A stretch of 64,000 nucleotides of DNA from Pseudophaeomoniella oleicola (GCA_003868215.1 QWDQ01000039.1:124001-188000), one strand, 5' to 3'. Shown: positions 1-12,367, numbered from the stretch's first letter. The notes: generated by a model from the letters alone, not told the origin. Translations and numbers: made by a program.

Positions 1-639
1 CACCACCAACATCAACCCATCCCACAAATTGCTCTCTCTCCTCTCTATACCATCCCGTGGTATTTTGTTGATTACAACAGTTTCCTATAATAAAAATCTC
101 AATATGTCAATGTTTTATATCGATCGACCTTCAGTGACTAGGAAAGGAAAGGGGGAAAATGTAGAGATTTAGTCTCGCTATGTATGTGTTGTTTTGATCT
201 CCGGTCGTACCGTTACGTATTTTATTTACATTGCTAGTTGTTTGGGATGTAAATTAGTTCCCTGTGTTAGGGATGGATACTTACCTAGATAGGTTGATAG
301 GGTAGGTAGAGGCGTATATAAGCACGCACGAGAGTAGAACCGTAGGTAGGTAGGTATGTAAGTACAAGGACGATGAGGAGGAAGAGGAAGGTAAGGGAAG
401 AGAAGAGGATGGGGACCTAGCTAGAGTGGATAGGTTATATGTGCACTATTTTGTGTATGTTCGGAAGTAGATATAGTATGTGGATATTGGTAGATTTTAT
501 ATTCATAGCAAGGTAAGGTAGGTAGACAGACTATAGACAGGTAGGTATGTAGAGTTACGTATATATATATATATCTCTCTGGACAATCGATTGTCAAGAT
601 TCCTGTACTCCCTAGCCGTAACCAATCGATCTACATTAA
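1..639. other. intergenic, downstream of the CFEM gene
   Basis: I see no gene here. The stretch holds scattered GTAGGTAGGTA-type tetranucleotide runs (around 340-360 and 525-550) and a short AT dinucleotide run near 560-573. It probably includes the 3' untranslated region of the minus-strand CFEM gene. Confidence 0.5.
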
Positions 640-1402
640 CTACAGCAGCGCAACAGCGACAGCAGCTACAATAGCCCCAGCACCAGCACCAGCAGCGCCA
701 ACCCTAACTCCCGTTGCAGAGCCTTGGTAGGAAGATGCGGAGGCGCTGGGTGCAGCAGAGGCAGAGGCAGAAGATGCGATCGATGCGGCTGCGGACGAGA
801 GACTGGATGAGACGGCGGCGATGGAGGAGGAGAGGGTTGAACTTGCAGCTGCTGCGATGCTGGATGATGATAATGATGATGATGAAGGTGAAGATGAAGA
901 TGTGGTGGACATGGGTGATGATGATGATGATGATGATGATGACGGGATTGGAACTGGGCTGGAGGATGTTGCTGAAACTGACATTGATGAAGATGATGCC
1001 ATCGATGAAGAAGCCGGAGGTGGAGTAGAGGAAGAGCCCGGAGTAGCAACGATGCTACTAGAAATAGAAATCGGAACGCCGACGGATTGACACGTGTTTT
1101 GCACAGCTGTGATGGTTGCAGCTTGGTCTGCGGGACTGCAGGCGGCTTGGACACATGGGGTGACTGAACCGATTAGGCCGGTCTTCGTGCAGTGGCAGGC
1201 GAAATCGGTGAGGGAGGAACAGCCATCGGCGCCGAGGGCGGTGACCAAGCAGTTCAGCTGTAGGATGGTTGTTAGAGGTGGTAATTCAGTGAGGAGAGAT
1301 TGAAGCTTGAGGAGCACGTACGGCACAGGATGGGATGTTTGGGAGCTGGGCATTAGCCACGGTCACAAGGGCGACGGCAACAGTAGTGTATGACACGTGC
1401 AT
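640..1402 (-). CDS. CFEM-domain, Ser-rich GPI-anchored cell-surface protein
   Basis: There are two exons, 1322-1402 and 640-1257, with a 64-bp intron (GTACGT...CTACAG, phase 0), giving 232 residues. Exon 1 encodes a signal peptide (MHVSYTTVAVALVTVANA) and the start of the CFEM domain. Splicing restores the CFEM core PSC-ALNC. The eight domain cysteines are at about residues 26, 30, 40, 48, 50, 62, 67 and 83. An Asp (45) precedes the CxC pair, which is the position that coordinates haem iron in CFEM haemophores. A long Ser/Ala/Thr/Pro-rich stalk (about 95-205) follows, then a small-residue and hydrophobic C-terminal tail typical of GPI attachment. The protein is inferred to sit at the plasma membrane or wall, where family members act in adhesion, haem uptake or host interaction. 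Part of the stalk is coded by a GAT/ATC trinucleotide run, so its length may vary between strains. Confidence 0.9.
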
Positions 1403-3239
1403 CTTGATTGATGTGATGAGGTTTGCAAGTGCTCCGATAGTCTGATTAATAATTGGATGCTTCTAATGGACCTGAGGTTGGAACAGAACCGTTGCACAAG
1501 AAAGAAGATCTTCTGGAAAGTCAATGGAAGTCAGAAAAAGACAAGGGACAGCTTCAATACGCATGAAGAGGACCAGCCTCTCTTATATACCATCTCAATT
1601 TCTTCCAGCATACCGAGGTCCTCCCTCCCTCACTGGGCAGTCCATGACTCAATGGAAAACAACAAGGAAAACAAGCATTGACATCTCGTCTCATCACATG
1701 CACATGCCAATGAGTGAGCATTGATCCCTGAAAGAGTGCAGATTTCACAACGGTCAAGCAACGGGATACCGCGGCTCTCCGCATTAGGAGGAATGGGCCT
1801 AAACTGGGGTAAAGAGTACCTAGTCAGAGCTGGGGTAAAATAAACAGTAGTTCGTGCAATGATCGACAGAAGAACACAGACGAGACAATAAGAGGAAAGA
1901 TGAAGGCTGCCTAACAATCCCCTGTCTGATGGTTACACGAGGTCGTCACAGCAAGTAAATGACTGGTCATGTTCCTTGAACGACGATCGAATGGGATCCG
2001 AAGGGCTGGACGTATATCCCGATCAGGTAACTCCGAGAACAAATCCGGCTATAAAGTAAGTATCGTTACAACCAACATCAGCTAGGTGTGTAACTTAGTC
2101 AAAAGCAATAGTCAACCGAGGGAATTTGTATCAGGATGTGATGGAATGATGTTAGTCCGTCAAGGTTGATGTGGATTGATTTCCCCGCAATTGGACGTAA
2201 TTGGACAAACACCCCGGAAGAGAAAGGAGGAGAGAGGAGGAGGAGGAGGAGGAGGAGGAGGAGAGAGGGAAGACCGTTGGTTCTCTCGGGGTTCATCTCA
2301 GGAACCGAATAAGCTGGTGAGATTGATTAATTATTCTGGTTTTTACTTATTCAGAAACGATATTCAAACAGACCTAGGTCTCGGCTATCTGTTATTGGTA
2401 TACATCAACGACGGGCAAATGCTTTCCGAAACATTCGAGACGCAGAAGCAAAATGAAGAGCTACAATCGAACCTCTTCAAAGATTCGTCTCGCATCTTAC
2501 TTTCACTTGGGAAGATTCCGTAACCCCGGATCGGGTGGTTCACAATTAACGATCACAGACTGAAGCCTCAGGCCCTTGAACTACCAAATGCCAAATGGGG
2601 ATAGCAAAGAAATTTAGGAATTTTGGGGTGATCCTTGGCACTGGAATTCTGATAGCATCACGTGAGTCTACATCGCATCCACATGGCGAGCGTCAGTGCA
2701 ATTCCCTGCATCTGCAAATCCTCCTCTCCTTCAGCTTGGAATATCGCTCTTTTGTTGCTCGAAGAGATATCTTGATCCTTCGAGACGGATTGAACCGAGG
2801 TAGGCATCGCCGGTCGAATATGTCGTCGCTTGGTAGCTGGATCTAGTACTACGTAGTATGCGTTGTCTTTGCTCAGCGAGTCAGTCATGGTAGCTGCGGT
2901 TGGAGATCTCAAATGATAGCTACTACTACGGTACGTAGTACCTGATTTACCTTAGCTTATCACTACACAGTATCATGCAACTCTCAGTCTGCTTATCTCG
3001 TCATGACCCACCTCATCCCTCGAAGTACATAGTATAGTATCCTGATAAGGATGGTAACGGGTCGCGGCGCCTACTACGTAGTATCGTAATGGCGCTGAGT
3101 GCTGGTCCTACTACGTACCTAGTAAACCAGTTCTTTCCTTCCCTGCAAGCTTCTTGCAATAGAATTGTTGATGTTCTGCCAACGTCCTGTGTTGAGCTGC
3201 CCGAACAACGTTTCACAGTGACGGTGGATAACCTCCTTC
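1403..3239. other. intergenic between the CFEM gene and the first regulator
   Basis: I see no supportable gene. The stretch holds a (GGA)9 microsatellite at 2236-2262 and, from about 2840 to 3125, a cluster of CTACGTAGTA-like palindromes just upstream of the Zn2Cys6 gene. Short frames here lack good starts or family resemblance. Confidence 0.5.
2236..2262. repeat. (GGA)9 microsatellite
   Basis: Nine uninterrupted GGA units lie in a wider purine-rich stretch. It is non-coding as far as I can see. Confidence 0.9.
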
Positions 3240-4908
3240 TTGATGTCTACTGCCATGCACTTACCGAGGTTGCGCAGCAAAACGGGCTGTCTAACGTGTC
3301 GCAAACGTCGCAAAAAGTGCGACGAACGACAACCACGGTGTGGAGGTTGCATCTATCATCAGCTCCCTTGTATATCGCGGACGCATGTCACAGACAGGCG
3401 TCATTCGAAACGATCAGTTGCCTTGAAATTAGAATTGGATGCAACGAGCCCCGGAGATATGGTTCTAGCTGCGCCGTCACCGTCATCCGCGACCTCGTCC
3501 GCCTCTGTCGGCGTCGACGGAGAAACGAGTCAGGTGAACGACTCCGACAATGTGGGTATTGCGTCCTACAAACCTGCTTCGCCGCTGCACAATAGCTACG
3601 TCTGGGTTCCAGCCGACCTGGACCGGGAGAACGAACGAATGCTGTTTAATGTTTTCAGGTCGCACTTCATACCGCTATCTGTTCGTGCCCATGCCGACAG
3701 CACATATGTGCACCTGACCGACATGTACCAGACGGGATTTCAAAATCGAAACGTGATGAGATTATTCCTAGGGATCGCTGCGCTTGATCCATCTGTGTCC
3801 AGCCATAGCCCCGCCAGATCTTTACGCGCCGTATCTTATTATAACTCAACCATCAAGGAAATCCGACGTACAATCGATGAGAAGGGTGTGCAGGGAACAG
3901 AAGACTGGCTGTTGACTGCCACAGCACTTATGGCTCTGTATGAGGTACAGCCTTCACGTTCCATCGAAATACGCGCGCTAATATATCATGTCCAAGGAGC
4001 GCACCTCCCAGCAATTCTGTAACGTGTTGGTCCATCTGAAAGGTCTTGCTCAACTATTCAAACTCCGCAAACAAATGCGAGTCAGATGGGACCCTCTATC
4101 GCCGTTTCAGCGAATCGCGGTTGAGATGTTCATATACAATTTGATCAATATGTCCCTGTTGGACGGCGCTGCTGTCGGAATGCTGGCGTCCTTCGACTGG
4201 GACGATCTAGGAGACTACGAGCAAACACTGCCTTCTCCGAATGCTTCATTGCTCGCAAACTCCCCGATACTTGGCCCGGCTCACCATATCTACCGGATCC
4301 TCTTCGAAGTGACCCAGTTGAGAGGCCATGGTCCTTTGAGCGACTCCGATGCAGTACGGGCAGCCGATCTGGAGGATCGACTCATCCAGATGCAGATAAG
4401 CCTGGGCCAGTCACTTGACACGTGTCAAGAGTCTGATGAGTGGCAATGTACAGAGGGAGCTTTGCTGTACGTTTTGACAGCTCGAATATTCTTGTTCAAA
4501 ATCATGCACCGTGAAGTCCACTCAACTCATCCGGTGATCGTACAGCTGGCAGATGAGGCTGTTAACGTGTTGGGACGGTGCGTCGTGAATGTGCCATGTG
4601 CGTCCTATTTCTGCTGGCCGTTGACGATTTTGTCCTGCACGGGGAATGATCCAACCCTTGTTTCTCTCGTCAGAGCAAAGCTCAAAGATATGTGGAACGC
4701 CTCGCTCATTATGCATGTCAAACGCACAGAAAACATCATCGAGCAAATCTGGACGTACACCCCTTCAACCTTGGATAATGGTAACAATGGAGCCAGTATA
4801 GTCAAGCGTGATATATTGGATTGGCTCTTGGACCCGGCCGGCTTACTAAAGAGTTGTTTCAATTCTTATCGCCACAGCAACTTTCTACATTTGACGCAAA
4901 CCAGTTGA
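3240..4908 (+). CDS. Zn2Cys6 transcription factor (first cluster regulator)
   Basis: There are two exons, 3240-3944 and 4012-4908, with a 67-bp phase-0 intron (GTACAG...CCTCCCAG, containing GCTAAT). The join reads ALMALYE-QFCNVLVHLKGLA. The product is about 533 residues. The N-terminal binuclear zinc cluster has cysteines at 17, 20, 27, 34, 37 and 44 with the basic loop RKRRKK between the second and third. The rest looks like a Fungal_trans_2-type regulatory region (LTATALMALYE, then HLKGLAQLFKLR), a family of nuclear pathway-specific activators. The start could be either of two adjacent ATGs (3240 or 3243). It lies next to the convergent amidase gene and opens the catabolic cluster, so it is a candidate regulator of that cluster. 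That role is inferred from position. Confidence 0.88.
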
Positions 4909-5043
4909 TGCAGACGACCAAACGGTGTCATGGCCATTGAACTATCTGTTGAATCGGCCGCTGGGCACTACTCGGCTATCACCTAACTGGGTACACCTTC
5001 CGACCAGCTGACTTGACCGGAGGGATTTTACATGTTGATGACC

Positions 5044-7027
5044 TCAAGTTGTCACCAAGTCACCACTTCCATTCAAGATTCGATCTATGATCCTGGCAGC
5101 TCGCACACATTCCTCATCTTGTAAGGTGCGCGCAAGAACTTGCACAGCACATGGCGCGCCGTGGTTGAGCACGGGGTCATCTATCACACATTGTTAGCAG
5201 AGATGACCAATGCTATGGTAGCCGGTGGAATGAAAACGTACAATCTGGACCAACAGCTGGTTGTTCAAAGGTGAGTGGATCTGAATCAAGATCTTTGGAT
5301 GATTGCATATAGGGAACGATGATCCCAGGCATCTGAAAGAATCGGACAAAATCAGCAATCTTCAATCTTCAAATACCCCAGGAAATGGCAACAAACGGCA
5401 TCACATACATCAACAAGGTTGAAGGAACCAGTGTAGGGGATCCAGTTCCAGGTATCATGCGCAACGGCAGTACATTGCGCGGGCGGGGCCAAGAGCACAT
5501 CAAGGTGGCCATCCACGAAAGCTCTCCTCCAATGATCACTGAATTCTGACCGAAGACGATTCATAGCTGCAAGCTCCCTCACCGTGAGTTCTTTTGACTC
5601 ACCCAGTGTACCCAGGGTATTCATCTTAACGAGCGACTGAACAAATGGTTCCTTGCCTTCATCGACAACGCGCAATATTGTCTGGTCTGGATCCGCTTGA
5701 TAATACCGAAACAGCAAATCGGTCGACATACTGATACTGTGCTCGGGGTCATGTGGAATTGGAATGACAGTGTGGCCGGCAGAGGTTAGCTTCTCCGCGG
5801 CTGAGGAGAGAGCCCTGCGTACGGGTGGATGCAAGGGATACTTCGGGTCTTCAGTTAATAAGCCAATGGTCAAATGTCGGCTCAGGTCAGGCAGACGTCT
5901 CCATGGTATTGCATGAACAGCAGCGTCGTATTTCCAAGGCTCCGCAGAGGCAATGGATTCCATGAAGCATTCGATATCGTCCACGCTGTGACATAAGGGC
6001 CCCGCACCGCCCGAAAATGGAATATATCCGTACATCACTCCTTCGGTCTGCCTTGAGTAAGGAACTCGGCCAGAGGACGGCTTGAATCCATAGACCCCGG
6101 TGCACGCTGCCGGCATACGGACGGAACCACCAAAGTCTGTGCCGATTCCGATAGGAGAGCCGTGGAAGGCAGCTAGAGCACTCTCGCCTCCGCTGGAACC
6201 GCCCGCAGTCAGGCTTAGATTGCGGGGATTCAGAGTACGACCAAAAACGTTGTTCTCCGAGTCGCAAGTCTGACGAGGCATTAGAAGCGTTCCTGCTTGC
6301 TGCTAACCCTTCTACGCTTACCATCATTGTTTGTGGCACATTCGTCTTGACATAAAGGACGGCGCCCAAATCCAAAAGGACGTCCACGACAGGCGTATTT
6401 TGCGTCTTTGGAGGGTTTTTCAAGAATGCGACGAGGCCAATGGTGGAAGGAAGACCTTCCAAGTCAAAGCAGTCCTGCCGCGATTCATATTGTCAGCGGG
6501 CGACGACACGTGTATCTGTGTCGGCTTGTTGATGCATACCTTGATGCTGAGCGGAAGACCATGGAGAGGTCCCTTGGGTTTCTTGTGAACCTTGATATAC
6601 TCATCGAGAAGACGCGCAGCGCTCAAAGCTCGATCAAAGAAAATTTCGGTCAGGCAGTTCGTCTGCATCATCTTAGTTGGCCGTTGGATGCGGAGAAGCG
6701 ACTTTACAGCGGACGTACCAGTTGATGGGCAATTGCGGCTCTTTTGCAAAAAGCCAGAGTTACTTGTTCAGAAGTAAGCTCTTGCGAGGCTAATTTCTGA
6801 AGCAATTCTCGAACGGTGTATTTCTCGGTGATGGTTAGCTCGAGTTCAGACAGCAGCCCGGACTTTCGAGGGAGATCCAGTGCGAGTACGTTGGTACTCG
6901 CATTCGGTCCTAACGGAATGCTTTCCAGCAAAGATTTTGGCAAGAGCCAGTCGGAGGGAATCGAAGCAAGACGCTGTTTCTGCTTGGCAGCAGCCGCTTC
7001 CTGCCAGGATAAACCGGTATCCGTCAT
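5044..7027 (-). CDS. amidase (amidase-signature family, acetamidase-like)
   Basis: There are six exons: 6719-7027, 6540-6662, 6322-6474, 5409-6269, 5242-5332 and 5044-5180. All introns are GT-AG and 52-76 bp, giving 557 residues, normal for fungal acetamidases. The family catalytic triad is present: Lys144 in LSIK, cis-Ser220 in GGSSGGES and nucleophile Ser244 in GTDFGGSVR. The last two small exons restore the expected C-terminus (NLVD-MPGIIVPY, then GAPCAVQVLARTL). The family hydrolyses carboxylic amides to acid plus ammonia in the cytosol. The start at 7027 (MTDTGLSW) is chosen because it matches fungal homologues; an in-frame frame extends further upstream. It is divergent from the DHA1-type MFS gene across an 877-bp shared promoter. 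In the cluster it could release ammonia from an amide intermediate such as a maleamate-like compound, but the substrate is not readable from sequence. Confidence 0.93.
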
Positions 7028-7904
7028 TTTCACTCGGTAGAAGACAAATAATGAAGTTGATGTTGCACAGAAGTAAATGGATGACACAGATCAGACTCTT
7101 TATGTACTGGCGGGCGGATGCAACAACGGCATTCTGTTACCACTGGCATACATCGTCAATGGGGCCAGGTCTTGCCTCTCTGGTTGCTTGATCCGGTCGC
7201 ACTTCTTGCACATCCGATCTGTCTCGATAACGAAGCGTTCATCAGGATGCCGACACGTCGTTATCTCGTCCAATGAAAGACATTTGCGTCCAAGCGTATG
7301 GATTTTGTATCCCTTAGCGGGGTCTCAACACCCTCCGATGAAATCAGAGCGGAAACAGGGGACTACAATCTACGTACTTCATCCTACATAGCTAGTCAAT
7401 CTCGACATTTGCCTGTCCGACGATTAGTTGGTTGCCCTCTTCCCTATCTCGGGCAGTTCGTCACGCTGCTATACCTGAAATGCCAGCAAATGGGTCGTCA
7501 AATGGCAAGAAAGGGGCGTGGGTGTCTGCTTGATGTACCTCCATCGGGGAAGACGCAATCGATTTCCCTACCTAGGTAGGATAGTGATTGGTCACTACCT
7601 AGGTACAACGGACGTAGTAAAAAGCGCTATGCAGTATCTTATCTTGCGTCGGAACTTAGATTGACACTAAGGCGCAAATGCATCTGATTGGCTAGATAGA
7701 CCTTACGTTCCCCAGGTTCGGGTCCAGGTCTAGTTTCACCAACCGACATGACTATCAATTATCAGAACGCGAGTGATTCGAAAGGCTTGAGGACTGTCTT
7801 CTCCTACATATATAAATGTGAATCGAAGCCATGGATTGGCTCATGCGGCATTGCCCTTGACCTTTGATTCTCTACTTCGACTGTGCCAACCAACCAGTCA
7901 AAAT
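7028..7904. promoter_or_regulatory. shared divergent promoter, amidase / DHA1 MFS
   Basis: This 877-bp stretch lies between two divergently transcribed cluster genes and has no gene of its own that I can support. It contains a CCTACCTAGGTAGG palindrome near 7568-7581 and a similar ACTACCTAGGTAC shortly after. A TATATATA-like element lies around 7806-7813, about 90 bp before the MFS start codon. Confidence 0.55.
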
Positions 7905-10155
7905 ATGTCTTCCACAGAACCCTCGCACGAATTCGTCCCCGGGACAATACACCTGGTGGACGTGGACGGTAACATGCACGCCCTTCACGCCGATGGCAGC
8001 CGGCGTGACATTGTGCTGATTCCTACCCCGTCTGCTCACCCGGATGATCCTCTGAACTGGACTCCTCGACGAAAACTTGGGTCTGTCTGTTGTCTGTGTG
8101 TGTAAGTGTCGGCTCTCTCGTCCCATCCCCAAGGCCCCCGTTCTTTCGTTTTCGACCAACGGGGCTGACATTCTTCCTGTGGCCGTTCGTCATACTCAGC
8201 TATATTCTCTCTGTCGGCCTTCCTTCAGCAGCCATTTACTCGATCCTTGTGCCGATTTCCGATGTGACAGGGCTCACGGTGGCGGATTTGAACGCAGGTA
8301 CTGGGTATATGTTCCTAGCGTTTGGTTGGGGATGCCTCCTGTGGCAGCCGCTGGCCCAGCAATTTGGCAAACGTCCAGTATATCTGCTTTCGACATTGTC
8401 AACCATGGTTCGTTTCCGGTTCTCTTGTCTGCTGTTCCTGTGGCGTTCCTGGGAGAGGCAATATTTCTGATAATTGACACTACACAAATTGTCTAGGCGA
8501 TGATGCTCTGGGCTCCGCATACAAAGAGTAATAATCAGTGGATTGCGAACAAAGTCCTCCAAGGACTGTTTGGCGCTCCCATCGAGTCACTCTGTGAGAT
8601 CTCCATCTCGGACGTTGTACGTACTCACCTGCCAGCCTCCCCTGCTCAGCTCAGACTAAATGATTTCGTGTTCAATCAGTTTTTTGCCCACCAACGAGGA
8701 ACCTATATGGGTATATACGCGCTGTTCATTGCGGGAGCCAACTTTGCAGCACCAGCCATGGCAGGTTTCATCAATGACGGACAAGGATGGCAATGGGTTT
8801 TGGTAAGTACTTGTTGCACCAAGTACTGAGCCAAGTCCAAGAAGAAAGCTGATCCATCTCTTAGTACTGGTGTGCTATATGCAGTGGCGCTGGCTTCCTG
8901 ATATTGTTCTTTTTCATGGAAGAGACCAATTTTCGCCGTGGTGACGTCCCACTCCTGGGCGTTGAGCCGGAGGAAGGGACCCCAGATACTGAGACTGTGG
9001 AAGCCATTTCGGCAAAAGAGACCGTCATCGACCACCCAGAGACACCCCAGCGAATCCAAGGCGATTCTCCTATGACAGATGTCTGCCAATTACATTCGAA
9101 AAAGTCCTTTCTACAAAAAATGCAGCTCTTCCAGCGCGAAGACCTCAACAGGAGAATCCGAATGAAAGGGATGATCCTTCGACCGCTCATCTTTGTCACC
9201 TTTCCTGTCATTTTCTTCAGCGGCTTCATGTACGGTGCAGTACTCTGTTACTTCAACGTGCTGAATGGGACCGCATCGTCGATCTTGTCGGCTCCCCCGT
9301 ACAATTTCTCATCCAGCATGGTTGGGTTGACGTACGTGGCTTGTGTGATTGGAGTGATCCTTGGGTAAGTGATGTCTTGTGATGCGAACTATCATACCAC
9401 TGAACAAAAAGAAATTGGTGAATGAGAAAAGCAAAAAGAAAAGGGCTGACTCCAAAATGCACAAATACAGGTCATATTACTCGGGTCCCATAGGTGATAT
9501 GTTCGTTCTCCGCAAAGCCCGGCATAACAACGGCATAAGAGAGCCTGAGCACCGTCTTTGGCTCTACTGTATTCTGCTGATCCTTACTCCCGGCTCCCTG
9601 CTTCTCTGGGGCATCGGCGCTGCTCATCAGGTTCATTGGTTCGGATTGGTATTTGCCATGGGTGTACTTGCCGCTTGCATTACAATCGGCTGCCAATTGC
9701 CTATCAGCTATTGTATCGATTCATACAAGGCTTTGGCCGCCGATGCTATCGTCACTGTCATCATTATTCGAAACACAATGAGCTTCGCCGTGAACTATGG
9801 GTAAGTCAACTCTCACTGGCTATCCCCGCCTTCCTTTTGGGACTGGTACTGGTACTGGTACTGGAAAAGCGAATTTCTTGTTTTTCCCCCTCTACACCCT
9901 TTTTTTTAACGGACCTTACTGACATTGTTCGTGTGTGTCAGTATAACGCCCTGGGTAACAGGCATGGGCTATCAAAACGCCTTCATCCTCGCCGCTTTCG
10001 TCTCGTTAGCACAGATGTCTCTCGTCTTTGTTTTCATCGTCTGGGGTCGTCGGATGCGGAAGGATAGCGTTCCTCGGTATTTGAAGTATTTGAAACAGAT
10101 CGAAGATGAGGGCGACGACCAAAATGGTGGTGGCGGGTTTGGTGGTAAGCATTGA
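7905..10155 (+). CDS. MFS transporter, DHA1-like
   Basis: There are seven exons: 7905-8101, 8200-8407, 8497-8616, 8680-8802, 8865-9364, 9471-9800 and 9942-10155. They sum to 563 residues in frame. The N-terminus has the DDPLNW signature before TM1, seen in fungal drug/H+ antiporter (DHA1) MFS proteins. The first intron (phase 2) joins RRKLGSVCCLCV to YILSVGLPSAAIYS, giving a full TM1. The central loop after TM6 is long and acidic (about residues 240-300), and NNGIREPEHRLW follows TM8. About twelve membrane segments are expected. The last intron is long (141 bp) because of a GGTACT repeat and a pyrimidine tract. The protein probably exports or imports a cluster substrate or toxic intermediate at the plasma membrane; direction and substrate are unknown. 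Confidence 0.9.
9842..9864. repeat. GGTACT short tandem repeat in an MFS intron
   Basis: About three and a half copies of GGTACT lie inside the last intron of the DHA1-like MFS gene, next to a run of T. This explains why that intron is longer than the others. Confidence 0.8.
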
Positions 10156-10574
10156 AGAGGCAAGTCGTTGGCTGACTTCGTTGGTCCCTCTCCTGAGATA
10201 CCAATATGGATCTGTATATATATACAACTACTGCAGTATCAACATTACCTACCTACCTAGGTAGGTACCTAGGTACCTTCCTAAACTCGGGGTGGTTAGG
10301 TCCGGTCAGGCTTAAACAATAAATTCAAGGCAATCTAAAATACTTGTCGCTTCAGCCGTGCCAGCCAACGTCTTCCTATCCTTCCTCTCTCTCTAATATC
10401 ATAGAGACTCAAATATCGCTCTTGGTCCCTTCGTTTTCAATGGGTTAAGATGGCCTTATTATAGTGCTTAAGCCTGGGGGCCATTGATCGATAATGCAAC
10501 AAGTACAAGTAATAACGAGACGCTCATGCAGACGTGTCGCTGGACGGTTGTACCAAAACAATTGAATCGGTGCT
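10156..10574. other. intergenic, convergent 3' ends
   Basis: This is the region between the convergent MFS and metallo-beta-lactamase genes. It holds a conspicuous nested palindrome of CCTA/TAGG units (CTACCTACCTAGG and its continuation) at about 10246-10279 and a CTCTCT run near 10385. I see no gene. Confidence 0.5.
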
Positions 10575-11899
10575 TCAGGTTCTCCTCCTCAAAGCTGTCG
10601 CAATGTCGACTTCTTTCCCATCTCTCCAGAACCCGAGAACCATCGGTGGCCGTCCGGGCTTTCCATCCCGAGGCAGCTCGTTCAAGAACATCCATCTTGT
10701 TCGGTCCTTGTAACCTTTTGCCTGCCAGTCGTTCACGTTACTGTTCGGCGGGGATGAGTTGAGTAGCGGTAGGATTTCGAACAGTGCCGGATCATGTGCT
10801 AAACAGAGAAAAACGTCGGGTGATGCATCGAATACCTTGAGCGAGCTGACGCTTTGATTGGCCACTTCGGGGTCTATGTAGGCGCTTCCGGGGGCTTTGC
10901 TAACGGTATAGTACGATGTTGTCCGCTTCTCCTCTTCGATCGGTGCTGGATGGCATGTCCCAAAGATCGAACAAGGACAGGGACTCGGGAAATGCGGATC
11001 AAGGCCATGGATGGTTGTATCGAGCGTTTCCGGTAGCGGAATATACGGTGATGGCCGCAAGCTTCCAGCAAAGTGACAAGAGTCGGCACCGAGAAGCATA
11101 AAAGTGGTAGCTGTTGTTCGAGCAAGACCACAGAGATGGCCGATGGCGTGACCTGGAACGTCCAGGAGGTAGAATGACCCATCTCCAAAGAAATCAAAGG
11201 CATTGAAATTGCCGATCTTGCTTTTACCGTCAAAAGTGATTTCTCTCAACTCTCGGCCGCTGCATACCATCGTCAAGAAATGAACAGCAAAAGGAACGAG
11301 GTCTCTCGACGATGTAGAGGTCTTGACTTACCTATAGTCCGTTTCCAACAGTGGCGAGTTAGGATTTGTTGGGTATCCAGGCAAAAGATTTGCTTTGAAT
11401 CCGGGTCCAACAACAAGTTCAACGGAGGGATCAAACTTCGAGACGTCTCCGGTATGGTCGAAGTGCCAATGACTAAATCGTTTCCAATCAGCATTGTTTA
11501 ACCATAGGACTGCTATGACTGTACGGACCTCCATATGATACTCGTGAGATCCCCCATCTCAACCCCCGCATCCCGCAGCACCTCATCCACATTCTTATCA
11601 ACCCTCATCCCCTTCACATTCACCGACTCCTCAAACCTCCCCGTCAGAAACGGCGAGTAATTCCAATAGTCCTTTCTCGCACCGGCATCGAACAGGACCT
11701 TATTTCCCGTAACTGGGTGCGTCAGTAGGAATGCCATCGTCGGGCAATTGTAGACCTCATGGCCTGGCAGTACGGGGCTCAGGAAGTTTTCCGATTTGAC
11801 GTAAAGTCTGAGTGTTGTGTCTACTGCCTGGACTTGCACGATCGATGAGGACTCTGGGATAGAGAGCGCGGGGGCTTCTTTTGGTTGTAGTTTGGCCAT
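10575..11899 (-). CDS. metallo-beta-lactamase-fold hydrolase, lactonase-like
   Basis: There are three exons, 11529-11899, 11332-11472 and 10575-11259, giving 398 residues. Both introns are phase 2 (56 and 72 bp). Splicing of the first creates the metal-binding motif SHWHFDHTGD (His125, His127, Asp129, His130). Further ligands expected for the fold are visible: His in DVPGHAIGHL, Asp in LLGADSCHF and a C-terminal His in LCLAHDP. The family includes N-acyl homoserine lactonase-like and other cyclic-ester hydrolases, and such fungal genes often sit in catabolic or metabolite clusters. It is transcribed in the same direction as the FAD monooxygenase upstream. A plausible role is opening a lactone formed after ring oxidation, or detoxifying one. 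The substrate is an inference only. Confidence 0.9.
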
Positions 11900-12367
11900 G
11901 GTTGGGATGGTCTAGCAAGCGGCTCTCTGATGATGCTATGTGTGAGAGAGAGAGAGATAAGTCTTCTTTTCCCAAACCTAGGGTTTGCTTCTAGGCAATG
12001 AATCTTGTCTACGTGGATAGCGACGACATTCGTCATGGCTTGGGGAGACTTTCGTAGATTCATTAGCTTGGACGGAGTCTAGGCTAGGTCAAATAAGCGT
12101 AGGATGCCTTATCATGATGTAGGAGTTATAGGGCGATAGACTTCGGGTTGACAGCCGAAGTAGTCGGCGGTCAGCATCCGCGGAATAGTCGGACTGGCTC
12201 CTGAGGAATCGATATCTTGGAATTATTGCAATAATTATACAGGTAGAATTTACGACTTAGTGGTCTGTTTTAGAGCTTGGTACTATGCAGATGACGATTT
12301 GTATTTTTACACTAAACACTGAATGCATAGCCCGGTCGAGCTCCAACGCTATCTACGAGGTGAGATC
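11900..12367. other. intergenic, promoter of the MBL gene
   Basis: This 468-bp gap lies between the FAD monooxygenase stop and the MBL start. It holds an AG dinucleotide run (about 11944-11957) and the inverted repeat at 12140-12161, listed separately. I see no gene. Confidence 0.5.
12140..12161. promoter_or_regulatory. inverted repeat ACTTCGG-N8-CCGAAGT
   Basis: Two perfect 7-nt inverted half-sites are separated by 8 nt, about 240 bp upstream of the MBL start codon. Each arm contains a CGG/CCG triplet, the core recognised by Zn2Cys6 dimers. The same half-sites recur in opposite orientation at 14069-14088. Function is inferred, not shown. Confidence 0.5.

Noticed and set aside
666-1303. Several open frames opposite or overlapping the CFEM gene, including Asp-rich and His-rich ones
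   Set aside because: They are products of the GAT/ATC repeat that codes the serine stalk of the CFEM protein; none has its own domain, and the CFEM frame has eight conserved cysteines.
2176-2523. 115-codon plus-strand frame across the GGA repeat
   Set aside because: It starts at TTG rather than ATG, includes the microsatellite as a Gly run and resembles no family.
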